Part shown: positions 9,411 to 18,391 of the stretch, in pieces
Layout of the letters: each line of letters starts with the position of its first letter
Numbering within the stretch: position 1 is the stretch's first letter
Assembly: GCF_025567125.1 (NCBI RefSeq)
Contig: NZ_JAOQJI010000002.1
Span: forward strand, 124,001-188,000
Reading direction: 5' to 3'
DNA: 64,000 nucleotides
Source: Phocaeicola fibrisolvens
Lineage (GTDB): Bacteria; Bacteroidota; Bacteroidia; Bacteroidales; Bacteroidaceae
The notes under the pieces: model-generated
Databases searched by the model: none
What the model was told of the DNA's origin: nothing
What the model saw: the letters and a program-made list of their open reading frames with translations, nothing else
Made by a program: the position numbers and the translations under genes

Positions 9411-9785
9411 TTATTTCCCCAACAAACCGTCTATCATAGACTGTAAATTTGCTATGTCGCAATACTGGTTACATCCCCCTCGGTAGTCCTTTCCATTTTG
9501 AGCTGTCCGTATCAGAAACGAATCGAGTTCAATTCTTACGCCGCTGCCCATTCGTGACAGACCGGAAGAGTGGCTGATGTAAACGAACTTGCCGTTGCGC
9601 TCAATGAAGCAGGAGGTGTCATAATGCCCTTTTGAATTGGAAGCCACCTTTGCACCAACGGCTGCGGCATATTTGGAAATCTCACGCACCAATGCTGTCT
9701 GGAAACTGCGGTACTCTTTTGAAACATAGTCTCCTGCATCTGCAAGTATAGCGTCCTGCCATTTGGTATAAAAATTCTGTGCCAT
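9411..9785 (-). CDS. Small conserved ICE protein, 124 aa (unrecognised)
   Basis: I start it at MAQNFYTKWQDAILADAG because the 14 residues upstream (rich in Ile and Asn) would overlap the stop of the gene before it and look untranslated. The protein is soluble, with the stretch GHYDTSCFIERNGKFVYISHSSG suggesting a small alpha/beta fold. No known catalytic motif is seen. It is the last gene of a minus-strand run of small genes beginning at 10518 and ends at the shared terminator. Function unknown. Confidence 0.6.
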   Translation of the reverse strand: MAQNFYTKWQDAILADAGDYVSKEYRSFQTALVREISKYAAAVGAKVASNSKGHYDTSCFIERNGKFVYISHSSGLSRMGSGVRIELDSFLIRTAQNGKDYRGGCNQYCDIANLQSMIDGLLGK

Positions 9786-9799
9786 ATTGATATTTATTA

Positions 9800-10054
9800 T
9801 TATTCGTTCCGCAAATAACTTTTCCATTTCTCGCCGTCAATGGTCAGTTTGCCCATTTCCCAATCGTATTCCACTTCCGGTATATTGGTATAAGGGAAAT
9901 GAACGGTGTAGCCTATCTGTCCGTAAGAGCAATGCAGAGGGGTAACGCAAATCTCCCAACCGAAGTAAGATTGCGGCGTGCAGTATTTTCGCCAGTTGAA
10001 ACGACCTGCGGCAATATTGCCGCAAAGTCGTTTGAGTATGTCGTTTGTTGTCAT
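9800..10054 (-). CDS. Small protein, 84 aa (unrecognised)
   Basis: The start MTTNDILKRLCGN is chosen because its ATG overlaps the TGA of the upstream gene (ATGA), which suggests translational coupling. A longer version from 10108 would overlap that gene by 58 bases. It is rich in aromatic residues (FNWRKYCTPQSYFGWEICVTPLHC, YTVHFPYTNIPEVEYDWEMGKL). I do not recognise the family. Confidence 0.55.
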   Translation of the reverse strand: MTTNDILKRLCGNIAAGRFNWRKYCTPQSYFGWEICVTPLHCSYGQIGYTVHFPYTNIPEVEYDWEMGKLTIDGEKWKSYLRNE

Positions 10055-10518
10055 TCTGTACCTCCTTTGCTGAGTATGGTGAGTTGTTCGGGACGGTCTG
10101 GAAACCAATAAGCATCACTGTCGATATATACGCATCTATAGCCATTCCAAGGTTTTCTGAAAGCTAATACTTCTTTGGGGCCAAATACCACCCCGTAGTC
10201 GTTTGTAAACGCCACCATATCGCCTACAGCCAAATCACTGTCTGTTTCCATGACTTCGGACAACCGGCTGAAAAACTCCATGCCCTCGGCTTCACGCTCT
10301 TTCTTCCAGCGCATAAACTCCTCTTTGTGGCTTCTTGATGAGCCAATAGGTAATAACTCCGATGCCAAAACCTCTGTCTCGGAAGAGCTTGTTGAGATTA
10401 AGATGATGCTGTCACTATCCACTTTTTCGGGAGTTGAGATAATTCGACATTCTATATCATTATCGGCAGTGTGCCAAAAAAGGAGGTTGCCTTGCTTGAT
10501 GAAATCGTACTTGCTCAT
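10051..10518 (-). CDS. Small protein, 155 aa (unrecognised)
   Basis: A soluble acidic protein starting MSKYDFIKQGNLLFWHTADND. The central part (IILISTSSSETEVLASELLPIG) and the C-terminal half (VGDMVAFTNDYGVVFGPKEVLAF) suggest beta-rich domains. No known motif is found. Its stop overlaps the next start by 4 bases. Its leader on the minus strand shares a 20-base CAAAAG..TTCAAGAAAAGG segment with the leader of the gene at 10945-11426. Confidence 0.6.
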   Translation of the reverse strand: MSKYDFIKQGNLLFWHTADNDIECRIISTPEKVDSDSIILISTSSSETEVLASELLPIGSSRSHKEEFMRWKKEREAEGMEFFSRLSEVMETDSDLAVGDMVAFTNDYGVVFGPKEVLAFRKPWNGYRCVYIDSDAYWFPDRPEQLTILSKGGTE

Positions 10519-10895
10519 TGTCTTTTGATTTATTGTTTTTTTTATTTCCCTTTTCTTGAAGCCTTTTGACTTCGCCCAAAGGGGTTGTTTTCATGTGCGT
10601 CACAAACGGGGGGATGCAAGAACGATGAGCAAGGAACCTGCAATGAAATTTTATGAAATACCGTCATCTCCGATTACGGAAAGTTGTCGTCAAATTTTAT
10701 TTCAGGTAGCGATAGCGGTACTTGGGCAATGTTCGTCCACCGTACCTTTGCACACGAAAACAGACCTGCGGCGTATGTCGGGGCTGTGAAGGGATTATAC
10801 CCTTAAAACAGGAATATACCGGCTGTGAAACCGGTGGCGGAAGCTCTGCAGAGCATATTTATAAAAGTAACCGGGGAGCCTGTGCAAAAAAGAGA
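10519..10895. other. Gene-free spacer with leader and plus-strand promoter-like site
   Basis: No convincing gene is found. The first 60 bases are the A/T-rich leader of the minus-strand small genes. Near the middle is a plus-strand promoter-like sequence (TTG at 10723, TACCTTTGC at 10743). The right part has short inverted repeats (ACCGGCTGTGAAACCGGT near 10818) and leads into the terminator of the next gene. Confidence 0.5.
10743..10751 (+). promoter_or_regulatory. Promoter-like -7 element TACCTTTGC (no gene downstream on same strand)
   Basis: It matches the Bacteroides -7 consensus TAnnTTTG, with TTG 20 bases upstream. Transcription would run antisense to the small gene at 10945-11426. The arrangement resembles the site at 11735 (both have AGCGATA..TTG upstream). 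Confidence 0.45.
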
Positions 10896-10926
10896 GCAAC
10901 CACCCACTTTTGAGGCGGGTGGTTGC
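10896..10926 (-). terminator. Rho-independent terminator
   Basis: A perfect 10-base stem (GCAACCACCC / GGGTGGTTGC) is followed, in the minus direction, by CTCTTTTTTG. It lies 18 bases after the stop of the gene at 10945 and supports that stop as the natural end of that gene. Confidence 0.85.
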
Positions 10927-10944
10927 CAATGTTTCGGACAAACA

Positions 10945-11426
10945 TCAGAAGTGGTAATCAACAACTCCTCCGATGTAGAGTATCGTTCCCGGTTCAAGCC
11001 TACAAACAAACTCCATAAACGTAAAGGACTGTTCGGCAAAAGACTGCAGCCATCGCCATCCAAATAGAAATGATAGGCGACATCCAACGGATTTTCCACT
11101 GCCTGTTTGAGATAATAGGTCGAACCCCATTCCAACATATTATCTGCCGTAAGAGCATTCGCTCTTTTTTTGATATTGGCGACATACTCCTCTTTCCATT
11201 GCTCTATTCCACCATTATAGCGCATGGTGTCATCGGATATAAGCTCGAACATTCCTTTGGGCAAGGCATGATTGACCAAATTGGCAATATCCTCTTTACG
11301 GTCTTCCTCGTCTATTTCTGAACAATAGTCATAGAAGCTCCCGTCTCCTTGCTGGAGTGTGTCCTCATTCAGATAGTTTTCTTTGTCTATCGGCTCCGTT
11401 GAAATTTGAAAAATCCTGCTGTGCAT
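10945..11426 (-). pseudogene. Small ICE protein with frameshift near 11065 (unrecognised)
   Basis: Translation from MHSRIFQISTEPIDKENYLNEDT runs in one frame to DVAYHFYLDGDG. It then continues out of frame into poorly protein-like sequence that reads through the terminator to 10803. In the next frame the sequence WLQSFAEQSFTFMEFVCRLEPGTILYIGGVVDYHF ends at 10945, 18 bases before the terminator, and looks like a real C-terminus. The span of 482 bases is one short of a multiple of three, so adding one base near 11065 (GATGGCTGC to GATTGGCTGC) would give an intact protein of about 160 residues. It could be a sequencing error or a true mutation. Function unknown. Confidence 0.55.
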
Positions 11427-11944
11427 AATTGTAAATTTTAGATTGTCAAATATTTTCTTTTTTTTTCCTTTTCTTGAAACTCTTTTGGCTTCTCGTCGGG
11501 GAATGATTTTTATGCAGGACTGACAGCGGGAAAAGGACGGATAAGGCAAGTAAACAGTGTACGGGATGAAACGGAATACCCAACCGCCCAATGTAAGAGC
11601 ACAGTCAGGCTCGTCCGACTATGCCCTGCAACGAGGTGGGGAGTGAAAGTCAATCTTCGATTTGTGGAAGGCTGCCGTGAAGAATATCCGGGAACCGTTA
11701 GTGAAAGCGATACTTGACGACCAGACGCACGCTGTACCTTTGCATATAAAATCTCTCCGAAGAGAATTGCCGACGTGAGATGAAAAGAGACCATAATTGA
11801 GAAACGCTATTATTCATAAGGGGAAAAGACTATTCGTGGTTGTTATAAATGCTTGATTAACATGAAAATACAATTCGCGCCATAAAATAATCCTTTCTTG
11901 AAATAAAAATCACAGAAAAAGAAACAAGATTAAAAAATAACCAT
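11427..11944. other. Spacer before the B12 operon, no gene
   Basis: I see no convincing coding region. The left 80 bases are the minus-strand leader of the preceding small gene (poly-A tract and TTTCAAGAAAAGG). A second plus-strand promoter-like site (TACCTTTGC) is at 11735. The right 150 bases are A/T-rich and lead to the B12 promoter. Confidence 0.5.
11735..11743 (+). promoter_or_regulatory. Promoter-like -7 element TACCTTTGC
   Basis: It matches the Bacteroides -7 consensus, with TTG 21 bases upstream. No coding region follows before the riboswitch promoter 200 bases further on. It could supply a longer transcript into the B12 operon or a separate short RNA. Confidence 0.4.
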
Positions 11945-11953
11945 TAACTTTGC
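11945..11953 (+). promoter_or_regulatory. Promoter -7 element of the B12 operon (TAACTTTGC)
   Basis: It matches TAnnTTTGC exactly and lies directly before the riboswitch aptamer, as expected for the start of the leader RNA. No clear -33 TTTG is seen. Confidence 0.6.
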
Positions 11954-11960
11954 ACCAGTC

Positions 11961-12135
11961 AAGTTTCCAATCGAAGCGTCGAACGGAATTAAAAGGGAAT
12001 CCCGGTGAAAATCCGGAGCTGTACTCGCAGCTGTAAGTCCTATTAAAGTTTATCGCACTCTTTGCCACTGGTGAAAGCTGGGAAGGCGCGATAAGCGGGA
12101 TGAGCCAGAAGACCTGCTTGATGAGATAGATTTAG
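11961..12135 (+). ncRNA. Cobalamin (B12) riboswitch
   Basis: The leader contains the hallmark aptamer elements in order: AAAAGGGAATCCCGGTGAAAATCCGG, the stem AGCTGTACTCGCAGCTGTAAG, GCCACTGG, GGGAAGGCG, and the B12 box region GATGAGCCAGAAGACCTGC. It stands between a Bacteroides promoter and the first gene of a B12 uptake operon, so high cobalamin should lower expression of the whole operon. How it acts (termination or blocked initiation) is not evident: about 155 bases separate the aptamer from the first ATG, and I see only a weak T-run near 12200. Confidence 0.95.
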
Positions 12136-12292
12136 TGACCACGGGATAATTGGCATTAGATTAAAATGAACAGAGGCTCGTCCACAGGCACCTATATTCT
12201 TTTTGATAACCGATTTCTCATTCGTTGCAAATCTGTCGCAATAAAAACGAATGTGTGTTTAAACTTTTTGTTTAACTTTTAATAATTAAGTT

Positions 12293-13261
12293 ATGAAAAA
12301 GAATTTTAGATTCTTGGCAATGGCTGTTGTAGCAATGGCCGCCGCAGTGTTCACGGGATGTTCATCCGACGATGACTTCCTTGCTCCGTATGAGGAGAGT
12401 GCGATTCAAACCCGCGCGATAAGTTCTACCAATGCGCTTATCGATTTTGATAACGTACCTTCCAGCGTAATGGCTTCTGACCAGTATGGAAACAATCTCT
12501 ATTCTGCCACGGCCAACGGCAAGCAGGTAACGACCGGCTACATCACTCAAATCGGGCAAACCGGTACGTACATTCAGTTCCCGATTAACTATTTGGAACA
12601 AGAATGGGTAAGCGGACAGCCTTGGGAATATGAATTTTGGAATGGTGGTTTTGCCATCTCTAATTTCCATAATCTGACACAGGGGGATTATCAAAACCAA
12701 TGTAGCGTGTACTGGCCCAACGGCGGTCATAGCGGTAAAAATTTTGCTGTAGCTTTCGGTTATAGCGATTCATACAATGATTCACAAGCAACCTATGACA
12801 AATGTGCGAAGATTTACCTGACCGATGCAACCGGCTACAGAGTCGTTACCACAAACACTCCTGTCAAGGGTACACCGAAATATGGTAAATTCAACAGCGT
12901 ATGGGTTTGTAATACGACTTATACCTACTTAGTCATGAAGGATGGCAACTCGTTTACACAAGGCTCTTTGTCGGCACAAAAAGGATGGTTTAAGGTGGTA
13001 TTTGTTGCGTTGGATGCGACGGGTAAACCTACAGGTAAGGAAGTAGAATACTATTTGGCAAACTTCGATTCCAGTAAAGATGCAGAATCAGGTTTGACCA
13101 ATAAAATCCGTACCGGATGGAATCAAGTGGATTTAAGCGGTTTAGGTGACAGCGTATGTACTGTAGCTATCAATTTCGAAGGAAGCGATTCAAGCGCATA
13201 CGGATTGAACACTCCTGCTTACGTTGCTATAGACGATATTGATGTAACCGTAAACGAATAA
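12293..13261 (+). CDS. DUF4465-type surface lipoprotein of the B12 operon
   Basis: The 322-residue protein has a lipoprotein signal ending VFTGC at about residue 23, followed by SSDDD, which in Bacteroidetes favours surface export. The body (LIDFDNVP, WNGGFAISNFHN, VAFGYSDSYND, GWNQVDLSGLGD, PAYVAIDDIDV) matches the DUF4465 type of secreted beta-rich domain. It is the first gene after the cobalamin riboswitch and is followed by a terminator, so it may be made in excess over the rest of the operon. Binding or capture of cobamides at the cell surface is inferred from context. Confidence 0.8.
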   Translation: MKKNFRFLAMAVVAMAAAVFTGCSSDDDFLAPYEESAIQTRAISSTNALIDFDNVPSSVMASDQYGNNLYSATANGKQVTTGYITQIGQTGTYIQFPINYLEQEWVSGQPWEYEFWNGGFAISNFHNLTQGDYQNQCSVYWPNGGHSGKNFAVAFGYSDSYNDSQATYDKCAKIYLTDATGYRVVTTNTPVKGTPKYGKFNSVWVCNTTYTYLVMKDGNSFTQGSLSAQKGWFKVVFVALDATGKPTGKEVEYYLANFDSSKDAESGLTNKIRTGWNQVDLSGLGDSVCTVAINFEGSDSSAYGLNTPAYVAIDDIDVTVNE

Positions 13262-13270
13262 CATGAATTT

Positions 13271-13318
13271 GGGGCAAATGCTTTTTAACGGCAAGTGCAA
13301 AGTATTTGCCCCTTTTTA
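13271..13318 (+). terminator. Intra-operon terminator after the first B12 gene
   Basis: A 14-base stem (GGGGCAAATGCTTT / AAAGTATTTGCCCC) is followed by TTTTTATT. It lies 10 bases after the first gene's stop. Partial read-through would be needed for the downstream btu genes. Confidence 0.85.
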
Positions 13319-13388
13319 TTATATCCCAATGGAGATTGGAATCAAATACTTTCTTCAAGGGAATTTCAGCATTAAAATTATAAATATA

Positions 13389-15164
13389 ATGAAGAAGTAT
13401 TTGCTTTTATTCTCCTTGACGATATTTCTATTTGCATGCAACAAAGACGAAGAAATATCGCAGGACGTGATATTGCCTCCTGTCATTGAGTTGGATAGCG
13501 AGGACGGAATCTACGTTGTAAAGATAGGAAAAGAGGTCGTTATTGAGCCGACCTATCAGAATGTCGATTACGCCGTTTATTCATGGAAATGCAACGGTCG
13601 TATCATTTCCGACGAGCCTCAATTGAAATACATTTTCAACGAATGCGGTTCGTATTACGTTACCCTGCGTGTGGATACGAGGGATGCCAGCACAGAGGAA
13701 GAAATTCGTGTGGATGTCAATGAATTGGCTCCGCCCGTTATTTCATTGGTAACCCCCTCTATAGGGCTTAAAGTTGTCGCAGGACGTGAGTATATCCTTA
13801 CACCCGACATTCAAAATGCAGAAGGAGCTACTTATTTGTGGACTCTTAACGGAAACGAAGTCGGAACGGAAAATACTTATACATTCAAGCAAGATGAGTT
13901 GGGAACTTATGAACTGACCTTAACCGTAACAAATGAAGACGGACAATCAAAGAAGACAGTTTCTATTGAGGTTGTCGATAAACTTCCGATTGAAATCGTA
14001 GTTCCGTCATCTTTATATTTTACCGAGAATAATACCAAATACGTAGAATTAGGACGTACTTTGTTTGTCCGCCCCTTTGTATCAATAAGTGCCGAGCCTT
14101 CTTATCAATGGAGTTTGGACGGGCAACCGATTGAGGGAGCCAATTCTTTGGTTTACGGTTTCAAACCCGCTAAAACCGGAGAACACACGCTTACCTTTAC
14201 TGTGAAATACGACAATCAAGATACAAAAGCAGTGCTCACCCGTAATATTTCGGTCTCCGGTGTCGATGAAGTCAGTGTCAATATTCCGGTGAAATGTTGT
14301 GAAGCGGCCGGAAAAAGACCTTTTGCTGCCGGAAATTCCATTTACAGCAATAAAGTATATGAATTTGTTCCGGCTCCGGGACAATTTGTAAACGAAACGA
14401 ATACAGCAGGTTTCAATGGGGAAAGCACGCACGAAGCAGCCTGTGCTTACGCACAAAAACGTCTTGATAATGAACAATATGTTTCTCTCGGAGGTTGGGG
14501 AGGATATATTGTAGTAGGATTCGACCACAGTATCGAAAACAAAGGCGGTTATGATTTTTCCATCAAAGGAAATGCCTTTGATTCGTCAAATGAACCGGGC
14601 ATTGTATGGGTAATGCAAGATGTCAATGGAGACGGCTTGCCCAACGATGAATGGTATGAACTGAAGGGTTCTGAATATGGAAAACCCGAAACCATTCAGG
14701 ACTATGCCGTAACTTATTTCCGTCCCGGTCCCAACATGGACACCCAATGGCAAGACAACAAGGGAAATAAAGGGGCGATTGACCGTCTCGGCAACTATCA
14801 CCCGCAAGAGTTTTATTATCCTTTGTGGATTGAAGAGGATTCCTATACGTTATACGGCACATGCCTGAAAGCACGTACCGAACAAAGCCCGTCGACAGGC
14901 ATGTGGTCCAATAATCCGTTCGGGTGGGGATATGCCGATAATATTGGTGATGATATGCCCAATAAAGACAATCCTAACGCGGGAGCACTTGGAAACTATT
15001 TTAAGATTTCCGATGCGCTCAATATCGACGGCACGTCTGCAAACCTTTCCCATATCGACTTTATCAAGGTGCAGACCGGAGTCAATGTAAAAGCCGGATG
15101 GTTAGGGGAAAATTCCACGGAAGTTTTCAAGTTCTGTGATGAAAACAACAATAACGACAAATAA
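13389..15164 (+). CDS. Surface lipoprotein with Ig/PKD-like domains, B12 operon
   Basis: I start it at MKKYLLLFSLTIFLFAC because this gives a perfect lipoprotein signal; the upstream in-frame extension to 13263 runs through a terminator hairpin. After the acidic KDEE tag come three repeated Ig/PKD-like domains (each with a YxWxxNG or YQWSLDG core) over residues about 45-330. A distinct C-terminal domain follows (GGWGGYIVVGFDHSIENKGGYDF, VNGDGLPNDEWYELKGSE, FNPFGWGYADN-like). Such proteins are regular members of Bacteroidales btu loci. It probably extends from the surface and helps present or capture corrinoids. The ligand is inferred from operon context only. Confidence 0.75.
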   Translation: MKKYLLLFSLTIFLFACNKDEEISQDVILPPVIELDSEDGIYVVKIGKEVVIEPTYQNVDYAVYSWKCNGRIISDEPQLKYIFNECGSYYVTLRVDTRDASTEEEIRVDVNELAPPVISLVTPSIGLKVVAGREYILTPDIQNAEGATYLWTLNGNEVGTENTYTFKQDELGTYELTLTVTNEDGQSKKTVSIEVVDKLPIEIVVPSSLYFTENNTKYVELGRTLFVRPFVSISAEPSYQWSLDGQPIEGANSLVYGFKPAKTGEHTLTFTVKYDNQDTKAVLTRNISVSGVDEVSVNIPVKCCEAAGKRPFAAGNSIYSNKVYEFVPAPGQFVNETNTAGFNGESTHEAACAYAQKRLDNEQYVSLGGWGGYIVVGFDHSIENKGGYDFSIKGNAFDSSNEPGIVWVMQDVNGDGLPNDEWYELKGSEYGKPETIQDYAVTYFRPGPNMDTQWQDNKGNKGAIDRLGNYHPQEFYYPLWIEEDSYTLYGTCLKARTEQSPSTGMWSNNPFGWGYADNIGDDMPNKDNPNAGALGNYFKISDALNIDGTSANLSHIDFIKVQTGVNVKAGWLGENSTEVFKFCDENNNNDK

Positions 15165-15172
15165 AATTCATT

Positions 15173-17227
15173 ATGAACAAAATATATCATTTCATCCTAT
15201 TCTGTTTCGCTACGCTCTGCCTTGCTGCATGTAGTGATGACGACCCTGAAGTAAGCGGAATAGACGGCAAGGATCACTTCATCTCCGAGTTTGCTCTAAC
15301 TGTAGATGGCATTACCTATCAAGCCATGATAGTCGGGGACAAGATTACAGTTGAGATACCTTATAATACCAGTCTGAAAGGGGCTACCGTAGAGTATGCC
15401 CTTTGCGAGGGAGCCTCTATTAACCCGAATCCATCGACCATAGAGGATTGGGAGAATGAATGGAAATTCGTAGTTACCTCCAAAATGCAGGATAGCAAAG
15501 TATATTCCTATACTTATCAATATACAGACATCGAACAGAGCGGCAGCGTAGTACTTGCCACGCAAGCCGAGGTTGATAATTTTGCAAAGACAGGAATAAA
15601 CAAAATCGAAGGCAGCCTGACCATCGGAACGGCAGACGGAGAAGAAATCACCAATCTGGACGGACTTGCCAACCTGAAACAAATCAGTAACTCCCTTGTC
15701 ATCAATCCGTCTTACAAAGGAACGGATTTGACCGGGTTGGATAATCTGGAACAACTCGGAAGTTTCAAATTAGGTTCGACAACTTCTGCCAGTAAAAACA
15801 TAATGCTCAAAACGGTTAATCTGCCCTCTTTGCTTGGAGTGACCGGTGATTTTGTCGTTAACAGTTCTGTCATTGAAAAAATATCTATACCCAAAGTCGA
15901 GTTCATTGGTGAGGATATGTATATAACTTCCGATGCTTTACTTGATTTGGATGCAAATGCCGTTGAATCTGTCGGAGCTTCCTTAATTGTCAAAGGTTCG
16001 GTAGCACAAAAAGAATCAGCGACAACCGAAGCCATTGTTTTCTCAGCGCTCAAACAGGTCGGGAATGAACTTACAATCCAATATTTTCCCAAACTGCAAG
16101 GAATTTATCTACCGGCATTGGAAAGTGTGGCCGGTACTGCCTCATTCTCCGATATGTCCTCCATCGGAAGTCTTGCAATGACCGAATTACATTCGGTTGG
16201 AGGACTAACTATAAAAAATTGCAAAGAAATTTCCATTGTTGAACTTCCCGGTCTTATTTCCTGCGGAGAGACCAGTGTGGATGCGAATAAAGTCAATAAA
16301 CTCAATATAGCTTCTTTGAAAGATGTACTCGGTGATATGACTTTAACTAATCTGCTCATAGAAGAACTGGATTTGTCCCAGATAAATTTTAACGGAAATA
16401 CACTTACCCTACAATGTAAGCAACTAAATAAAATCGTAGGATCGGAAACATTTAACGGTAGCCTTTTTCTACTTCCTAAAGATTGTCGATTGACAGAATT
16501 TACGTTGGAAGGAATCTCAAATATACAGGGTGACTTCCAATGCATAGATTATTTTTATGTAAAAGAATTTGTTATGCCATTTATTCGTGTGGCAGGAGAT
16601 ATGACTATTGCATTGAATTCGGGAAGTGTTAATACGGCGGCGGAAATCGAATTTCCTAAATTGCAGGAAATTGGAGGGACCTTAACATTAGGGACAAATA
16701 GGAATGCAAATAATATTACCTTCCCGTTATTGAAAAAAATTCTCGGTTCATGTTCAGTTACGACTTACAAACTTAAGAATGATATTGAGTTTACCAATCT
16801 GGAAAGCATTGGAACGGATGGAGCTGATGCACAAATTAAGTTTGAGATTGAGGCTACTAATATTCTATGTCCCAAATTAAAAACGATAAATGGGAAGTTT
16901 GATATTGCAACATCTTCTTTTATGTTTGATATGGAAGTAGATAAAGTATCTTATCCTAACGTAGAATCAATATCCGAAAATCTTTCAATAACATGCCCGT
17001 ATTCTGATTTTGGTTCTAATGGTATTTTGTCCATTGATTTTTCAGGTCTCAAATCAGCAAAAGGGATTAGTATAAGCGGGCAAGGAGATGTTACTGATTT
17101 CAGTTCTTTCAAATACCTGTTTGAAAACAATGTTCTAACAGGAGAATCTCAATGGTCTGTCAAAGAATGTGGTTACAACCCCACTTTCCAAGAGATGAAA
17201 GACGGGAAGTACAAGCTTGCCGAATAG
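15173..17227 (+). CDS. Leucine-rich-repeat-like surface lipoprotein, B12 operon
   Basis: The 684-residue protein has signal and lipobox LCLAAC followed by SDDD. An N-terminal domain of about 100 residues (FALTVDGITYQAMIVGDKITVEIPYNT) resembles the DUF5018-like domain of Bacteroidetes surface proteins. The rest consists of irregular leucine-rich repeats of the receptor-L/BspA kind (LEQLGSFKL, LKQVGNELTIQYFPKLQGIYLPALESVAG). It starts 8 bases after the previous stop. The gene is more A/T-rich than btuG and btuB beside it, which suggests separate recruitment. Role unknown; surface recognition or binding is likely. Confidence 0.7.
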   Translation: MNKIYHFILFCFATLCLAACSDDDPEVSGIDGKDHFISEFALTVDGITYQAMIVGDKITVEIPYNTSLKGATVEYALCEGASINPNPSTIEDWENEWKFVVTSKMQDSKVYSYTYQYTDIEQSGSVVLATQAEVDNFAKTGINKIEGSLTIGTADGEEITNLDGLANLKQISNSLVINPSYKGTDLTGLDNLEQLGSFKLGSTTSASKNIMLKTVNLPSLLGVTGDFVVNSSVIEKISIPKVEFIGEDMYITSDALLDLDANAVESVGASLIVKGSVAQKESATTEAIVFSALKQVGNELTIQYFPKLQGIYLPALESVAGTASFSDMSSIGSLAMTELHSVGGLTIKNCKEISIVELPGLISCGETSVDANKVNKLNIASLKDVLGDMTLTNLLIEELDLSQINFNGNTLTLQCKQLNKIVGSETFNGSLFLLPKDCRLTEFTLEGISNIQGDFQCIDYFYVKEFVMPFIRVAGDMTIALNSGSVNTAAEIEFPKLQEIGGTLTLGTNRNANNITFPLLKKILGSCSVTTYKLKNDIEFTNLESIGTDGADAQIKFEIEATNILCPKLKTINGKFDIATSSFMFDMEVDKVSYPNVESISENLSITCPYSDFGSNGILSIDFSGLKSAKGISISGQGDVTDFSSFKYLFENNVLTGESQWSVKECGYNPTFQEMKDGKYKLAE

Positions 17228-17255
17228 ATAACGAAACAATAAATTTTCTGCCAAT

Positions 17256-17290
17256 CCTCGGTATGCTTACCGTAAGGTAAGCTGCCGGGG
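17256..17290 (+). other. Intercistronic hairpin before btuG
   Basis: A strong stem (CCTCGGTATGCTTACC / GGTAAGCTGCCGGGG, with one mismatched stretch) with loop GTAA lies between the LRR lipoprotein and btuG. No T-run follows, so it is not a typical terminator; it may affect RNA stability or processing. Confidence 0.55.
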
Positions 17291-17311
17291 ATTAACTATA
17301 AAAATAACGGT

Positions 17312-18391
17312 ATGACCTATCACCAATTGAAATATCTGCTATGGAGCGTAGTTGTCGGAGTGACACTATCCTTGACATCCTGCATGAAGTGGGACTACGG
17401 CGATGCCGTGGAAGATTTCAACGCCACGGGAGCCGGACTGTTCATCACCAACGAGGGCAACTTCCAGTACGGCAATGCTACCTTGTCCTATTACGACCCG
17501 GCAACCAAACAGGTGCAGAACGAAATCTTCTTCCGTGCCAACGGCATGAAACTCGGCGACGTGGCACAGTCGATGACCATCTACGACAACAAGGGCTGGG
17601 TCGTGGTGAACAACTCCCACGTGATTTTCGCCATCGACCTGAACACCTTCAAGGAGGTAGGACGCATCGAGAACCTGACCTCACCGCGCTACATTCATTT
17701 CCTAAGCGACGAAAAAGCATACGTCACCCAATTGTGGGACAACCGCATCTTCATCATCAACCCGAAGAAATACGAAATTACCGGCTATATTCAAGTGCCG
17801 GACATGACGATGGAAAGCGGCTCGACGGAGCAAATGGTGCAGTACGGCAAATACGTCTATTGCAACTGCTGGAGTTACCAGAACCGCATCATCAAAATCG
17901 ACACCGAAACCGATCAAGTAGTCGATGAACTGAAGGTCGGCATACAACCGACATCGCTGGTCATGGACAAGTACAACAAAATGTGGACGGTGACCGACGG
18001 CGGTTATGAGGGCAGCCCCTACGGTTACGAAGCCCCGTCGCTCTACCGCATCGATGCCGAGACCTTCACCGTGGAGAAGCAGTTCAAGTTCAAGTTGGGC
18101 GACTGGCCCTCGGAGGTGCAGCTCAATGGCGACAGGGACAAACTCTACTGGATCAACAAGGCCATTTGGAGCATGGACGTGACAGCCAGCCATGTGCCGG
18201 TACGTCCGTTCCTCGAATACAGCGGCACGATTTATTACGGACTGACGGTAAACCCCGCCAACGGAGAAGTGTACATCGCCGATGCCATCGATTACCAGCA
18301 GCAGGGCATGATATACCGCTACTCGCCCGAAGGGAAATTGATAGATGAATTTTATGTCGGGATTATCCCCGGTGCATTTTGTTGGAAATGA
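17312..18391 (+). CDS. btuG: BtuG, surface cobamide-binding beta-propeller lipoprotein
   Basis: The 359-residue lipoprotein (LSLTSC lipobox) has a YncE-like seven-bladed propeller: TGAGLFITNEGNFQYGNATLSYY, GWVVVNNSHVIFAIDLNTF, YIHFLSDEKAYVTQLWDNRIFIIN, GKYVYCNCWSYQNRIIKID, and a C-terminal IIPGAFCWK. This is the pattern of BtuG, which binds B12 very tightly at the surface and passes it to BtuB. Its stop codon overlaps the next start (ATGA), so the transposase-like gene is translationally coupled to it. Confidence 0.9.
   Translation: MTYHQLKYLLWSVVVGVTLSLTSCMKWDYGDAVEDFNATGAGLFITNEGNFQYGNATLSYYDPATKQVQNEIFFRANGMKLGDVAQSMTIYDNKGWVVVNNSHVIFAIDLNTFKEVGRIENLTSPRYIHFLSDEKAYVTQLWDNRIFIINPKKYEITGYIQVPDMTMESGSTEQMVQYGKYVYCNCWSYQNRIIKIDTETDQVVDELKVGIQPTSLVMDKYNKMWTVTDGGYEGSPYGYEAPSLYRIDAETFTVEKQFKFKLGDWPSEVQLNGDRDKLYWINKAIWSMDVTASHVPVRPFLEYSGTIYYGLTVNPANGEVYIADAIDYQQQGMIYRYSPEGKLIDEFYVGIIPGAFCWK

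Noticed and set aside
10803..10944. C-terminal extension of the small protein through the terminator
   Set aside because: The strong terminator stem lies inside it, and the sequence after the apparent frameshift is not protein-like.
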